Origin: an uncultured Flavobacteriaceae bacterium
GTDB taxonomy: Bacteria > Bacteroidota > Bacteroidia > Flavobacteriales > Flavobacteriaceae
Reading direction: 5' to 3'
Assembly (NCBI GenBank): GCA_947500435.1
Contig: CANMRV010000002.1
Coordinates: 1 to 64,000 of the forward strand
Length of the DNA: 64,000 bases
The translations under genes and the position numbers were made by a program. Within the stretch, counting starts at the first letter, position 1. Every line of letters starts with the position of its first letter. Under the pieces are notes generated by a model that saw nothing but the letters and a program-made list of their open reading frames with translations, was not told the DNA's origin and ran no database searches. This document shows, piece by piece, positions 43,534 to 51,748 of this stretch.

Positions 43534-43846
43534 CGTAAGCAGTTCTTCTTTGTTTCTTTAATTTATCTTTACGTTTTCTAAGTTGACTTTCAAGGTCTTT
43601 AATAGTTTCTGCAGCGGATTTTTCAAAATTATCTTCGTTTGATTTTGCAAAGACCCTCGGTCCTGGTGCGCTTAATTGTATTTCGCATATTTTGCCCAAC
43701 CCGTGTGGGTCGTTATCCAATTTGAAGAAAACATCGGCTCTAATGAGAAATTCATATTTATGAGATAGTTTTTGCAGGTTGCGGGTAACGATTTCGCTCA
43801 ACGACTCGCTTTCTGGCATTTGTACATATTGAAAATTTATGGTCAT
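43526..43846 (-). CDS. hpf: Ribosome hibernation promoting factor, HPF/RaiA family
   Basis: A 106-residue short-type hibernation factor. It begins with a strand (TINFQYVQMPESESLSEIVTRNLQKLSHKY), has the second helix pair KSNEDNFEKSAAETIKDLESQL, and ends in a basic tail (RKRKDKLKKQ), as expected for a protein lying in the decoding region of the 30S subunit. It stops translation and protects idle ribosomes. The perfect TACCTTTG promoter places it in the regulon. Confidence 0.85.
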   Translation of the reverse strand: MTINFQYVQMPESESLSEIVTRNLQKLSHKYEFLIRADVFFKLDNDPHGLGKICEIQLSAPGPRVFAKSNEDNFEKSAAETIKDLESQLRKRKDKLKKQRRTAYDE

Positions 43847-43872
43847 AACTCTTGAATGTTTTGCGTTTAATC

Positions 43873-43915
43873 CAAAGGTATTGACATAGGTATTCTAGAA
43901 AAATGACTTATATCA
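43873..43915 (-). promoter_or_regulatory. Shared CRP/FNR-type box, left-facing promoter (HPF-USP operon)
   Basis: Box TGACTTATATCA (43904-43915), 23 bp, then TACCTTTG on the minus strand (complement of 43873-43880), an exact TAnnTTTG. The ATG at 43846 is 57 bp from the box. Confidence 0.85.
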
Positions 43916-43945
43916 TTTCAAGTCATCTCATTAATTCTAAATTTT
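43904..43945 (+). promoter_or_regulatory. Shared CRP/FNR-type box, right-facing promoter (DUF2267 gene)
   Basis: The same box is followed after 22 bp by TAAATTTT (43938-43945). The ATG at 43970 is 54 bp from the box. Confidence 0.75.
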
Positions 43946-43969
43946 ATACCTCACTCTAAACAGAACACG

Positions 43970-44422
43970 ATGGCACTTAATTTTAATCAATACGCAACAG
44001 AAGGATATACCTTTTTAAAAGACTATACCAAGGAAATGGATTTAGGAAAAGATCAAGACAAAGCGGGGCGCATTTTCATAGCAATTATGCATGCTCTAAG
44101 AGATATTATTCCTCCTGAAGAATCACTACAACTTATTGCTCAGTTGCCAATGTTTCTAAAAGCAGTGTATGTGAACGGATGGACTATGAAAAAGAAAAAA
44201 CCCAAAGTGAAACATATGGCTGAGTTTTTAGATCTCGTGCGTGAACATGATGGTCCTGCAGCAATTAATGATTTTGAATACAGTGATGAAGTTGCTGAAA
44301 AGTACGTGGATACGACCTTTATATATCTTCGAAAGTATATTTCCCTTGGCGAGATGGAAGAAATTCGTGATGTACTTCCGAAAGACCTGAAGAGTATGAT
44401 TTATTCTAATTTGATGTTTTAA
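43970..44422 (+). CDS. DUF2267 protein
   Basis: A 150-residue helical protein with the DUF2267 pattern: IFIAIMHALRDIIPPEESLQLIAQLPMFLKAVYVNGW followed by FLDLVREHDG and a second half-repeat ending IRDVLPKDLKSM. The two halves are related by an internal repeat typical of the family. DUF2267 genes are often found with universal stress proteins and in redox-stress clusters, but the molecular function is unknown. Divergent from the HPF operon through a shared box. Confidence 0.85.
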   Translation: MALNFNQYATEGYTFLKDYTKEMDLGKDQDKAGRIFIAIMHALRDIIPPEESLQLIAQLPMFLKAVYVNGWTMKKKKPKVKHMAEFLDLVREHDGPAAINDFEYSDEVAEKYVDTTFIYLRKYISLGEMEEIRDVLPKDLKSMIYSNLMF

Positions 44423-44580
44423 ATCAGTTCAATAAAAGCATAACGGCAAAACTCATCGGAAATGGGGTTTTGATGATTGATTAAAAGTGTGGATTACACT
44501 TTGTCTTTCAGATACTTTACTCTATAATCGAGGTTTGAATGCTACGAGGTTTGCCTCGACGTTTAAGGTTTTTTCCTTTT

Positions 44581-44613
44581 GAATACCTCCTGGGCTTGCC
44601 CTGAGGTTGTTCA
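44581..44613. repeat. Interspersed intergenic repeat, copy B
   Basis: Starts GAATACCTCCTGGGCTTGCC and ends GAGGTTGTTCA; near-identical in layout to 25988-26021. A preceding CGAGGTTTGCCTCG hairpin at 44545-44558 may belong to the same element. Confidence 0.55.
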
Positions 44614-44688
44614 CTATGAAAATATCTTACCCCTCACTATGTTAATCACAAACCTTTTTTTATTTCCGATTGAAAACTAACCGATATA

Positions 44689-44731
44689 TGACCGAGGTCA
44701 TTTTTAAATAGGGGTTGGGTAGATACTTTAG
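44689..44731 (+). promoter_or_regulatory. CRP/FNR-type box with -7 element, WG-repeat gene
   Basis: Box TGACCGAGGTCA (44689-44700), 23 bp, then TACTTTAG (44724-44731). The ATG at 44754 is 53 bp from the box. Confidence 0.82.
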
Positions 44732-44753
44732 CGTAAACTAAAAGCAAATAGTC

Positions 44754-45389
44754 ATGAAACAAATTATCATCGCGTTAGTCGCAATCTTGGTATTGCCAGT
44801 CACATTATTTTCACAAGACCTTAAAGGCATAGACGAAATCGCCCCCTTCAGTGAGGGATTGGCCGCTGTGCGCCAAGGTGACAAATGGGGTTTTATCAAT
44901 GAAGAGGGAACATTGGTCATCGATTTCAGAAGCGATTTACATTGGAACAAAGATGCCAATACCTCAAAATCCGATGTTTCCGGAGTCCGTCATCCTAAGT
45001 TCATTGAAGGAAGATGTATGATTACCAAAAATGTGGAGGATGGAGTTCCGCTATACGGATTTATCGATACAACCGGGAATACGGTCATAGAACCTCAATT
45101 TTTGAACGTCTACCCTTTTAAGGATGGCTATACGACAGGAGTTCTTTTTGATAAAATCTATAAAGGGGAAAATGAGTTCAAACTTAAAATATACGAATTC
45201 AAATTCTTTGATGTACTGTTGGATACTTCTGGGAAGATCGATGAATATTTTGAAAGAAGACAGAACATTCAAATGACCAAAAAAAGATATCAAAGACCAT
45301 TTATAGGCGCAAAACGATTGACAAGTGGTTTGGCCGCAGTATACATCAAAGACCAAGGCTGGGAACTTCGAAAGTTAACATTGAACTAG
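44754..45389 (+). CDS. Exported WG-repeat protein
   Basis: A 211-residue protein with a signal peptide (ALVAILVLPVTLFSQ). The mature part carries WG (KWG) repeats of the form F-x-x-G-L-A-x-V-x-x-x-x-x-W-G-F-I-x-x-x-G-x-x-V-I: LAAVRQGDKWGFINEEGTLV, LYGFIDTTGNTVIEPQF and LAAVYIKDQGWELRKL. WG repeats are surface or periplasmic binding modules of unknown partner. First gene of a likely three-gene transcript with the GyrI-like and FMN-binding genes. Confidence 0.85.
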   Translation: MKQIIIALVAILVLPVTLFSQDLKGIDEIAPFSEGLAAVRQGDKWGFINEEGTLVIDFRSDLHWNKDANTSKSDVSGVRHPKFIEGRCMITKNVEDGVPLYGFIDTTGNTVIEPQFLNVYPFKDGYTTGVLFDKIYKGENEFKLKIYEFKFFDVLLDTSGKIDEYFERRQNIQMTKKRYQRPFIGAKRLTSGLAAVYIKDQGWELRKLTLN

Positions 45390-45502
45390 TAGTTGCTAAT
45401 GGAACGATAGTCGATGTATGACCGGTCTAACAAATGTGGTTGACGGGGACATGCCTGCGAGTTGATGCGTAATATCAGCTTTCAATACATAATCACAAAA
45501 AA

Positions 45503-46063
45503 ATGAAAATACTTAAAGTAATCCTAGGTATTATTGGAGTCTTGATACTATTCGTACTTGCAGCCTATGCTTACTATGGCGGTTTTTATTCGATATCACC
45601 TGAAATTCAACAAAGTGGAGGTGAAACTTTGGTATATGAAAAAATGACAGGAGATTATGCGCAAAGTGGTGTAGTTTCCGACAGAGTTTATTATGAATTA
45701 ATAGATGGACATGCGATCGAGACCACCAGGGGTTTTGGAATTTTTTACGATAATCCCAAAACCGTCGAAACGCAGAACCTGCGAGCCGATGTAGGATGTA
45801 TTTTAGAGTCTGATTTCTCAAAGTTAGAAAGTTTGGAAGGCGATTTCGAAATAACCGAATATCCAGTTGCGAAATACTTGGTGGCAGATTTTCCATTTAA
45901 AGGAAAGCCCTCTATCATTATCGGTATAATGAAGGTATACCCCATGATGAATAGCTATTTGGAGGAAAACGGATACGAAGTAGATTCTCCGATGATGGAA
46001 ATTTGGGATGTTCCCAATAAAAAAATCCTTTATAGAAAAACATTGATAAAAATCGAGTCATGA
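45503..46063 (+). CDS. Membrane-anchored GyrI-like domain protein
   Basis: A 186-residue protein with one N-terminal membrane segment (about 4-27) and a domain resembling GyrI-like small-molecule binding proteins: YEKMTGDYAQSG, FGIFYDNPKTV, LRADVGCILE, PVAKYLVADFPFKG, and an ending GYEVDSPMMEIWDV. In this superfamily the fold binds small hydrophobic ligands. Anchored in the inner membrane, it may sense or carry a ligand in the periplasm. It overlaps the next gene by 4 bp. Confidence 0.75.
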   Translation: MKILKVILGIIGVLILFVLAAYAYYGGFYSISPEIQQSGGETLVYEKMTGDYAQSGVVSDRVYYELIDGHAIETTRGFGIFYDNPKTVETQNLRADVGCILESDFSKLESLEGDFEITEYPVAKYLVADFPFKGKPSIIIGIMKVYPMMNSYLEENGYEVDSPMMEIWDVPNKKILYRKTLIKIES

Positions 46064-46737
46064 AAACTATCGTATTCTTTCTAATTGTTTTCTCGGTAGT
46101 TCTTAGTTGCAAGGAAAACAAGCAACTTGGGAAACCACCCGCAGTCGAAGATACGCAAGAAGTTTCTGTGGAAAAGAAATCAACCCCGTATGCAATTAAA
46201 AGTCTAGCAAAATTCGGAATTACTTCGTACGTCGATACCATGGACATTAATCAAATTCTTCAATTTAAGGCCATTAATGAAAACGGTATAGTCGAATCTA
46301 TTGGCATGGAGCGAGCCGAAAAATTGTACAACCAAATGACAAAAAATAAAGAAGTGGATTCATGGCCCATTTTCGAAATCAATGGTTCAGATGAGGTTAT
46401 TCTTCCAGTAGATGGAAAAGGTTTTGGTGGAGCTATCTGGGCAAAAGTACTAGTCGACAAAAGCACATTGAAAATTAAAAAAGTAGAATTTAATCAAAAA
46501 GCTGAATCGGAAGGCTATGGCGACGCCATGACCCAATCCGTATTTGAAGACCGATTTATTGGAGCCAAAATTGACCTTGATGAGAATACTTTTGGCCTTA
46601 AAAACAACATTGAAAAACGAGTGGATGACGGAGTCTTGGTTGACGGAATAGCAGGAGCTACAATGACAAGTCGGGGAGCTGTTGATATGTTGAATTATGG
46701 GCTTCGAAAATATAAGGGATACCTAGCTCCCGAATAA
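46060..46737 (+). CDS. FMN-binding (NqrC/RnfG-type) lipoprotein
   Basis: A 225-residue protein with a lipoprotein signal (SVVLSC, Cys17) and an FMN-binding domain. The covalent flavinylation site is visible as DGIAGATMTSRGAV, with Thr201 the likely FMN-bearing residue by analogy to the SGAT motif of NqrC and RnfG. Gly-rich GFGGAIWAKV precedes it. Attachment would need an ApbE transferase, which is not in the window. It may pass electrons in the periplasm to an unknown acceptor. It starts 4 bp inside the GyrI-like gene. Confidence 0.85.
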   Translation: MKTIVFFLIVFSVVLSCKENKQLGKPPAVEDTQEVSVEKKSTPYAIKSLAKFGITSYVDTMDINQILQFKAINENGIVESIGMERAEKLYNQMTKNKEVDSWPIFEINGSDEVILPVDGKGFGGAIWAKVLVDKSTLKIKKVEFNQKAESEGYGDAMTQSVFEDRFIGAKIDLDENTFGLKNNIEKRVDDGVLVDGIAGATMTSRGAVDMLNYGLRKYKGYLAPE

Positions 46738-46886
46738 GAAATGGCTCAACATATGTAAAAGCAACAAAGATTCAGAAATATTCTTAAATAAGGAACTGAA
46801 AGCATGGAATCGAAAAAATAGGCCCTATGCGATTCTTCCAAAAAGCTTGTCTTCATCTATCAATAGAACCCACCCTTCTTTAATTT

Positions 46887-47165
46887 TCACATGTTCTCGG
46901 CGGTATCCTTCTCCACCTGTTTCATAACCATCTCTTCTGTGGCGGTCAATTGTTTAGGTAAGAAAAAAACCTGAAAGGCGTGAATCAGCACTCCAATGCC
47001 CCATCCCATTAATGGCCATTTGAACCACATATATTCTGGAGTATTAATCATATTAATGGTGAACAGCAGTAGCATTACACCAACATATACCGATAGATGC
47101 GTTCTGAATCTCAGCTTAGCTTCCACCTTTTTTCTGGCATTCTGGTAAACTTCTTGATTTTTCAT
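46887..47165 (-). CDS. 2TM-domain membrane protein
   Basis: A 92-residue protein of the bacterial 2TM family (PF13239-like). The start is set at 47165 (MKNQEVYQNARKKVEAKLRF) because the upstream codons overlap the promoter region. Two membrane helices (about 26-43 and 50-68) are joined by a short loop with W-F-K-W-P. The usual N-terminal amphipathic helix is present. Some relatives are fused to LytTR or kinase domains, but this one is stand-alone. Confidence 0.8.
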   Translation of the reverse strand: MKNQEVYQNARKKVEAKLRFRTHLSVYVGVMLLLFTINMINTPEYMWFKWPLMGWGIGVLIHAFQVFFLPKQLTATEEMVMKQVEKDTAENM

Positions 47166-47194
47166 GATGTTGTATTTTAAGGAATTTAACTTCT

Positions 47195-47237
47195 TAAAAT
47201 TCAAGAAAAACTTCATTGGCTACAATGATTTAAATCA
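47195..47237 (-). promoter_or_regulatory. CRP/FNR-type box, left-facing promoter (2TM protein)
   Basis: Perfect palindrome TGATTTAAATCA (47226-47237), 23 bp, then GAATTTTA on the minus strand (complement of 47195-47202), matching TAnnTTTG at five of six fixed positions at best. Box edge to ATG at 47165 is 60 bp. A second box lies 12 bp to the right. Confidence 0.7.
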
Positions 47238-47249
47238 GGTTGGAACGGG

Positions 47250-47291
47250 TGACTTTTATCATTGTACAGCCCTATGGATATTATAATTTTG
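47250..47291 (+). promoter_or_regulatory. CRP/FNR-type box with perfect -7 element, right-facing promoter (DUF4332 gene)
   Basis: Box TGACTTTTATCA (47250-47261), 22 bp, then TAATTTTG (47284-47291). The ATG at 47337 is 75 bp from the box. Confidence 0.82.
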
Positions 47292-47336
47292 ATACATCTT
47301 CTAGGATAGAATAACGACTAAAAAATTCATTAGAAA

Positions 47337-48017
47337 ATGGGCTACAACATTGATTTGGAAAAAATAACAATCGACCAATACAAGAAGATATTAAAAACGA
47401 CGCATTTAATTCCAAGCTGGAAGATATTGCTGGAAAATGTCGATAATAATCTACAGGATATAAAAAAACAGGGTATTCAAAACCTTAAGGACTTATACAC
47501 AAAATTGAAAAGGAAAGACCAATTGCAGGAGTTTTCTAAGCAATGTGGTGTTCCAGTATCATATTTGACTGTATTGCGAAGAATGGTGAACGGGTATTAT
47601 CGTAAACCAAACAATATCAGGGATATTCCTGAAACTTCGCAGACCATTGTTTCGAAATTGGAAAAATTGGGAATCAAACATACACTACATTTATTTGAGC
47701 GGATAAAAAACGTCGAGAATAGGTCTCAGCTTTCCGAAGAAACCGGAATTGAAGAAAAAGAAATAATGAGGCTGGCGAAGTTGACGGACCTTTCTAGAAT
47801 ACGTTGGGTCAACCATACTTTTGCCCACGCTCTTTACGAGGCCGGTTATGATACCCTTAAAAAAATCACCGAGGCTGACCCAAAAGAACTCCATGAAAAA
47901 TTAAGAGAGTTCAATACCAGAAGAAAACTCTACCCTGCTCATATTGGGTTAAACGATATAGAAAGGCTAGTGGAATCGGCAAAGATCGTACCTCAAGATA
48001 TTCAATATCGTAATTAG
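47337..48017 (+). CDS. DUF4332 helix-hairpin-helix protein
   Basis: A 226-residue cytoplasmic helical protein with repeated short helix-hairpin-helix units: GIQNLKDLYTKL, GIKHTLHLFERI, GIEEKEIMRLAKLTDLSRI and GYDTLKKITEADPKELHEKL. This matches DUF4332, which resembles the (HhH)2 DNA-binding fold. A DNA- or nucleotide-related role is likely by fold only. The metallophosphoesterase gene follows 7 bp later. Confidence 0.8.
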   Translation: MGYNIDLEKITIDQYKKILKTTHLIPSWKILLENVDNNLQDIKKQGIQNLKDLYTKLKRKDQLQEFSKQCGVPVSYLTVLRRMVNGYYRKPNNIRDIPETSQTIVSKLEKLGIKHTLHLFERIKNVENRSQLSEETGIEEKEIMRLAKLTDLSRIRWVNHTFAHALYEAGYDTLKKITEADPKELHEKLREFNTRRKLYPAHIGLNDIERLVESAKIVPQDIQYRN

Positions 48018-48024
48018 ACCAACT

Positions 48025-49233
48025 ATGAGGCGCTACTCCTTTTTTACCATTGTTCTCCTTTGTTTGGGCATACTTCTTATCGATATTTTTGCCTTTTATT
48101 GGTTGCAATCCATAACCGAATTAATCACCGCGGAATGGCTTAAAACAGCTATAAATATTGCCTTTTGGTTTTTTACTATTGGTTTGGTGGCGGCCATATT
48201 AATTTTGCGCATTCGACTCGATTCGATATCTCCCCAACGCAAACATTTATTGGTTTCCTCCCTATACGGACTAGCCATTTCCTCTTTTATTCCGAAATTG
48301 ATTTTTGTACTGATTATTAGTATACTATATTTTACAAATTTTGTTTTTTCCTCTAAGGAATCTTTAGTTATAGTCCCTCTTACAGGTTTATTTTCAGGGT
48401 TTCTACCATTTTTCGTCATCGCTTATGCGATATTCAAGGCGCGATATCGATTTAAGGTGAGACATGAAAAAATTGAATTTGAGAATCTTCCGGAGAATTT
48501 CAAGGGAACGCGGGTAGTTCATATCTCAGATATTCATTTAGGAAGTTTCAACTATAAATATCATGTTTTTGATAAGGCGGTGGATTTGATTAACAAGTTA
48601 TCACCCGATTTCATTTTTTTCACGGGAGACTTGGTCAACAATTTTCAATGGGAATTACAGGGATGGCAATCAACCTTTGAAAAGCTTAGCGCAAAGCAGG
48701 GAAAATATGCGGTATTGGGCAATCATGATTACGGTGATTACAGCGAATGGGATTCCCCTCAAGAAAAACAAGACAACTTTGATGGCATTAAAGGCTTTAT
48801 TGAAGACATCGGCTTCAAACTCTTGTTAAATCAGTCTGAAGTAATTGAGCGCAATGGTGAGAAGATTGCTATTGTTGGGGTAGAGAATTGGGGAAGTCCT
48901 CCTTTCAAACAATATGGCGACCTTGATAAAGCATATAAATCATTAAATGGTGTTCCTTTCAAAATATTACTTTCCCACGACCCTTCACATTGGAGCGAGG
49001 AAGTATTGAAAACCACCGATATTGCACTTACCCTTTCAGGTCATACCCATGGTATGCAGGCAGGTATTCATCTGAAAAATAGTCATTGGAGTCCTATAAA
49101 ATATAAATACCAACATTGGGCTGGCTTATATACCGAGGGCAATCAACACCTCTATGTGACTCGAGGTTTGGGATGGTTAGGCTTTCCAGGGAGATTGGGT
49201 ATGCGACCTGAAATTACTTGTATTGATTTTTAA
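48025..49233 (+). CDS. Membrane-anchored metallophosphoesterase (YkuE-like)
   Basis: A 402-residue protein. About four membrane helices fill the first 145 residues. The rest is a calcineurin-like phosphoesterase with all metal motifs: VVHISDIHLG, FFTGDLVNN, AVLGNHDYGDYS, ILLSHDPSHW and LTLSGHTHGMQAG. Family members hydrolyse phosphodiester bonds, with YkuE-like proteins linked to envelope lipids. It probably shares a transcript with the DUF4332 gene. Confidence 0.9.
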   Translation: MRRYSFFTIVLLCLGILLIDIFAFYWLQSITELITAEWLKTAINIAFWFFTIGLVAAILILRIRLDSISPQRKHLLVSSLYGLAISSFIPKLIFVLIISILYFTNFVFSSKESLVIVPLTGLFSGFLPFFVIAYAIFKARYRFKVRHEKIEFENLPENFKGTRVVHISDIHLGSFNYKYHVFDKAVDLINKLSPDFIFFTGDLVNNFQWELQGWQSTFEKLSAKQGKYAVLGNHDYGDYSEWDSPQEKQDNFDGIKGFIEDIGFKLLLNQSEVIERNGEKIAIVGVENWGSPPFKQYGDLDKAYKSLNGVPFKILLSHDPSHWSEEVLKTTDIALTLSGHTHGMQAGIHLKNSHWSPIKYKYQHWAGLYTEGNQHLYVTRGLGWLGFPGRLGMRPEITCIDF

Positions 49234-49259
49234 ACCAGGTGCCTGAAATAAGTCATCAA

Positions 49260-49775
49260 CTACGCTAATACTTCATGTTTTTGATATTGTTTAATCATTT
49301 TGACTATGGGTTCAATACTCTTCCTGTCCACATGGTCAAAGCCATAGCGTTCCTCCTTACTGGCCTTCGGATCAGGATTAATAAGGGAACCGATCCACAG
49401 CATCAGCCGAACCAACCAACTAACTTTGGTATGGTCTAACCTGCCAGCAAGGGCCACATGTTCCATTTGTGATAATAGCTCAGTAGGAAAGGACTTGGCA
49501 ACCCATCCCTCGAGTTTTTCACTGGGCCCAGCACCAGATACCGAGAAAAGAATCTTTGATCGGCCTTTGAGTTTGGACAGATTTGCCTGTGCCCATTTTC
49601 GCATGGTCAACTTGAAATAGATTATCGAACTGCCCAATATCAGATAATCGTAATCCGAGAGGTTAGCATGATCATCCTTGATATCAAATACGGACAGCCC
49701 GGTGGCTTCGCTAATCCATTTGGCATATTGTTCTGTACTACCGTACTTACCTGAGAAGAAAATCGCTCCTTTCAT
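49260..49775 (-). CDS. Flavodoxin-family protein (HemG-like)
   Basis: A 171-residue FMN protein of the flavodoxin fold. The N-terminal phosphate loop is FFSGKYGSTEQYAKWISE, and YDYLILGSSI and ILFSVSGAG form the other isoalloxazine loops. The length and the late GRLDHTKVSWLVRLMLW segment fit menaquinone-dependent protoporphyrinogen oxidase-like (HemG-type) proteins. A general redox role is also possible. It may be the last gene of the operon begun at 51565, with a 112-bp gap and no own box. Confidence 0.82.
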   Translation of the reverse strand: MKGAIFFSGKYGSTEQYAKWISEATGLSVFDIKDDHANLSDYDYLILGSSIIYFKLTMRKWAQANLSKLKGRSKILFSVSGAGPSEKLEGWVAKSFPTELLSQMEHVALAGRLDHTKVSWLVRLMLWIGSLINPDPKASKEERYGFDHVDRKSIEPIVKMIKQYQKHEVLA

Positions 49776-49887
49776 AATGATTTATTTTAGTTAACCGTTG
49801 TTCGAGAATTTTTGGGTTCATATGAGCTTTTTGTAGTGTTTTTCATTCTACCATTCTTCGCATCTGATTACCGTTCTTAGTAAGAAA

Positions 49888-50994
49888 CTAAATAATTACC
49901 TCACTTACGGGGCGTCTAAGAGATTTTGGAAGAGCCGCTCCATAACCAAACCGGACCAGCAAATCAGTCCTTTTGTTTCCGATATTTAAGTAATTTGCCA
50001 ATTGAGTTCGTATTTCAGGCACTTCAACAGCTTGGTTTACAAACGAATGCTTTAATCTTAATGCTGTGGCTTTTAGGGCAAAACGCTGATAACATCTTCC
50101 CGCCTTAATCCAATGTTCGACATCATCTTTTTCAGAAACGAAGGCAATAACACCTGCTGAACTTCGTATCTGGTCTCTGTATTTATCATTTTCGGTTTGT
50201 TCCTTAAAGAACACACTAAAAAGCCGACTGCCAATAAAACTTGGTGAAGTTGGATTCCCCGATGTAGCAGTAAAAAGCCCATCGCCATGCTTCACGGCAG
50301 AACGAGGGTTAAATCGTATCCAGTCTTTAAGCTCTTTCATAAAAGCTTCGTCTCGCATTTGATCCGTATTTCCTGCGACGACAAACTCAAGTATGGTTTC
50401 TAAATTGGCTTTATCAGTAAAAATTTGGCTCGAGATGCCTTCATCTTGGGCTATGTCTTCTAAAATCTTTATGTCTTCGATAGGTGCTTGCTTACCTTCA
50501 TAAGCGTTTCTTGTACACTGCCTTTTCGGGATAGCCAGAAATAAATCAGATTTGCCAGCAGAAATAGGTGCAAAATCTATTTGAATTACATCTTCTGAAT
50601 TGGCGTGAATCGAAATATGAGCTTTTAAACCAAACGCCTTGGCGGCGTGAACAATATTCTCTGCTGCACACCCAAGACTGGCATAAAGATGATGGTCATC
50701 TGGGTCTACGGCAGAACAGCGTCTAGTAAAATCAGGTGAAATAGTAATGCTATTATTTCCTATTTTAAAATACCAAGCTTGGGTATTGTGACTGTTTGCT
50801 GCCAATGTTGCATATCTAATCAACTCCACCATTATCTCCTTGTTGGAGCCATCAAATTTGATTGAATGCCGCCATGTACCACTAATTCTATCTTCATATT
50901 TTCCATTCTGATAGTTGTTGTCAATAAAATAGGCCGCGCCACCAACAACAATAGTTACTGCTCCCGCAACAGTGATAAATTTTCTTCTATTCAT
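49888..50994 (-). CDS. Acg-family nitroreductase-like FMN oxidoreductase with Tat signal
   Basis: A 368-residue protein. The N-terminus has a twin-arginine motif (NRRKFITVAGA) and hydrophobic stretch, so it is probably exported folded. The rest is a double nitroreductase-like fold: ATLAANSHNTQAWYFKIGNN, PDDHHLYASLGCAAENIV and the late RTDLLVRFGYG. This is the pattern of the Acg family named after Rv2032 of the mycobacterial dormancy regulon, some of which have lost catalytic function and may store FMN. It starts 16 bp after the barrel gene. Confidence 0.85.
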   Translation of the reverse strand: MNRRKFITVAGAVTIVVGGAAYFIDNNYQNGKYEDRISGTWRHSIKFDGSNKEIMVELIRYATLAANSHNTQAWYFKIGNNSITISPDFTRRCSAVDPDDHHLYASLGCAAENIVHAAKAFGLKAHISIHANSEDVIQIDFAPISAGKSDLFLAIPKRQCTRNAYEGKQAPIEDIKILEDIAQDEGISSQIFTDKANLETILEFVVAGNTDQMRDEAFMKELKDWIRFNPRSAVKHGDGLFTATSGNPTSPSFIGSRLFSVFFKEQTENDKYRDQIRSSAGVIAFVSEKDDVEHWIKAGRCYQRFALKATALRLKHSFVNQAVEVPEIRTQLANYLNIGNKRTDLLVRFGYGAALPKSLRRPVSEVII

Positions 50995-51010
50995 GATGTA
51001 CAGGTTAACA

Positions 51011-51565
51011 TTAGAAGTGCCAGCCTAATTTTAAAGAAACTTCTGGGAGGAATGATTTGGTTTCAAACGTGCTTTCATCAACCAGGACGTCTTTATCTCC
51101 GGCTATTCTTAAATGCCCAGCAACCCAAGGATTTAAATAGAAATTTTTGTAAAACTTCCAGACGTAACCACCACCAATCGTAAATACAGTATTGTTGTAT
51201 TCCGCAGTATTTAACTGGGCATCGGTTTGTATTTTAGCATCCCAATACTCTAGGCCAGTCCCTATCCACCAACCTTTAAAGTCAGGTTGAAAAAAATAAT
51301 CTACAATAGCGGCATAAGCCATGATTTCATTGTTGGTAAAACCATCTTCTAAGACAAAGTCGGGTGTTTCTGTTTTTGCAATTACAGCACGATATCTCAA
51401 GTGATTGTGCCCAACCCAGACCGAACCATAATATCCTCCAGTTATATAGGGTAATGCATCCAGTTCAAAACCTACACTGGTATTTTTTGTCGATTGATTA
51501 TCTACTTGTCCGTAGTTAAAACTTATGAAGAACATTAAGCAGATAGATAGGAATATTGCTTTCAT
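51011..51565 (-). CDS. Small outer-membrane beta-barrel protein
   Basis: A 184-residue exported protein. The signal peptide ends FNYGQ. The rest alternates polar and aromatic residues as in an eight-stranded barrel (GYYGSVWVGHNHLRYRAVIA, WWIGTGLEYWDAKI, GGGYVWKFYKNFYLNPW) and ends in LKLGWHF with a terminal Phe, the usual outer-membrane insertion signal. No ligand is known. First gene of the operon with the Acg-like oxidoreductase. Confidence 0.8.
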   Translation of the reverse strand: MKAIFLSICLMFFISFNYGQVDNQSTKNTSVGFELDALPYITGGYYGSVWVGHNHLRYRAVIAKTETPDFVLEDGFTNNEIMAYAAIVDYFFQPDFKGWWIGTGLEYWDAKIQTDAQLNTAEYNNTVFTIGGGYVWKFYKNFYLNPWVAGHLRIAGDKDVLVDESTFETKSFLPEVSLKLGWHF

Positions 51566-51586
51566 GATATGAATATTTATTTGAAA

Positions 51587-51629
51587 GCAAATTACGGTAG
51601 TGGACGAATTTACAAAATGACCTTCATCA
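51587..51629 (-). promoter_or_regulatory. CRP/FNR-type box with -7 element, barrel-Acg operon
   Basis: Box TGACCTTCATCA (51618-51629), 23 bp, then TAATTTGC on the minus strand (complement of 51587-51594). Box edge to ATG at 51565 is 52 bp. Confidence 0.8.
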
Positions 51630-51748
51630 TGAAACGTATTGTTTTTTAGTGGTTTACGGTTTGCACATATATAGCGGTGACCAACTGCAAGAACTAGTCA
51701 AGGGCATTATTGGCGGTAATTTTTATTCTAGATCTCTGATTTATTTCA

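Larger units (their letters stand above)
44423..44753. other. Intergenic region with repeat, hairpin and box
   Basis: This 331-bp stretch has no gene. It holds a hairpin CGAGG-TTTG-CCTCG (44545-44558), interspersed repeat copy B (44581-44613) and the promoter of the WG-repeat gene (44689-44731). Confidence 0.7.

Noticed and set aside
45419..45430. TGACCGGTCTAA before the GyrI-like gene as a further box
   Set aside because: The right half does not match RTCA and no TAnnTTTG follows at 22-23 bp. The gene is probably transcribed from 44689.
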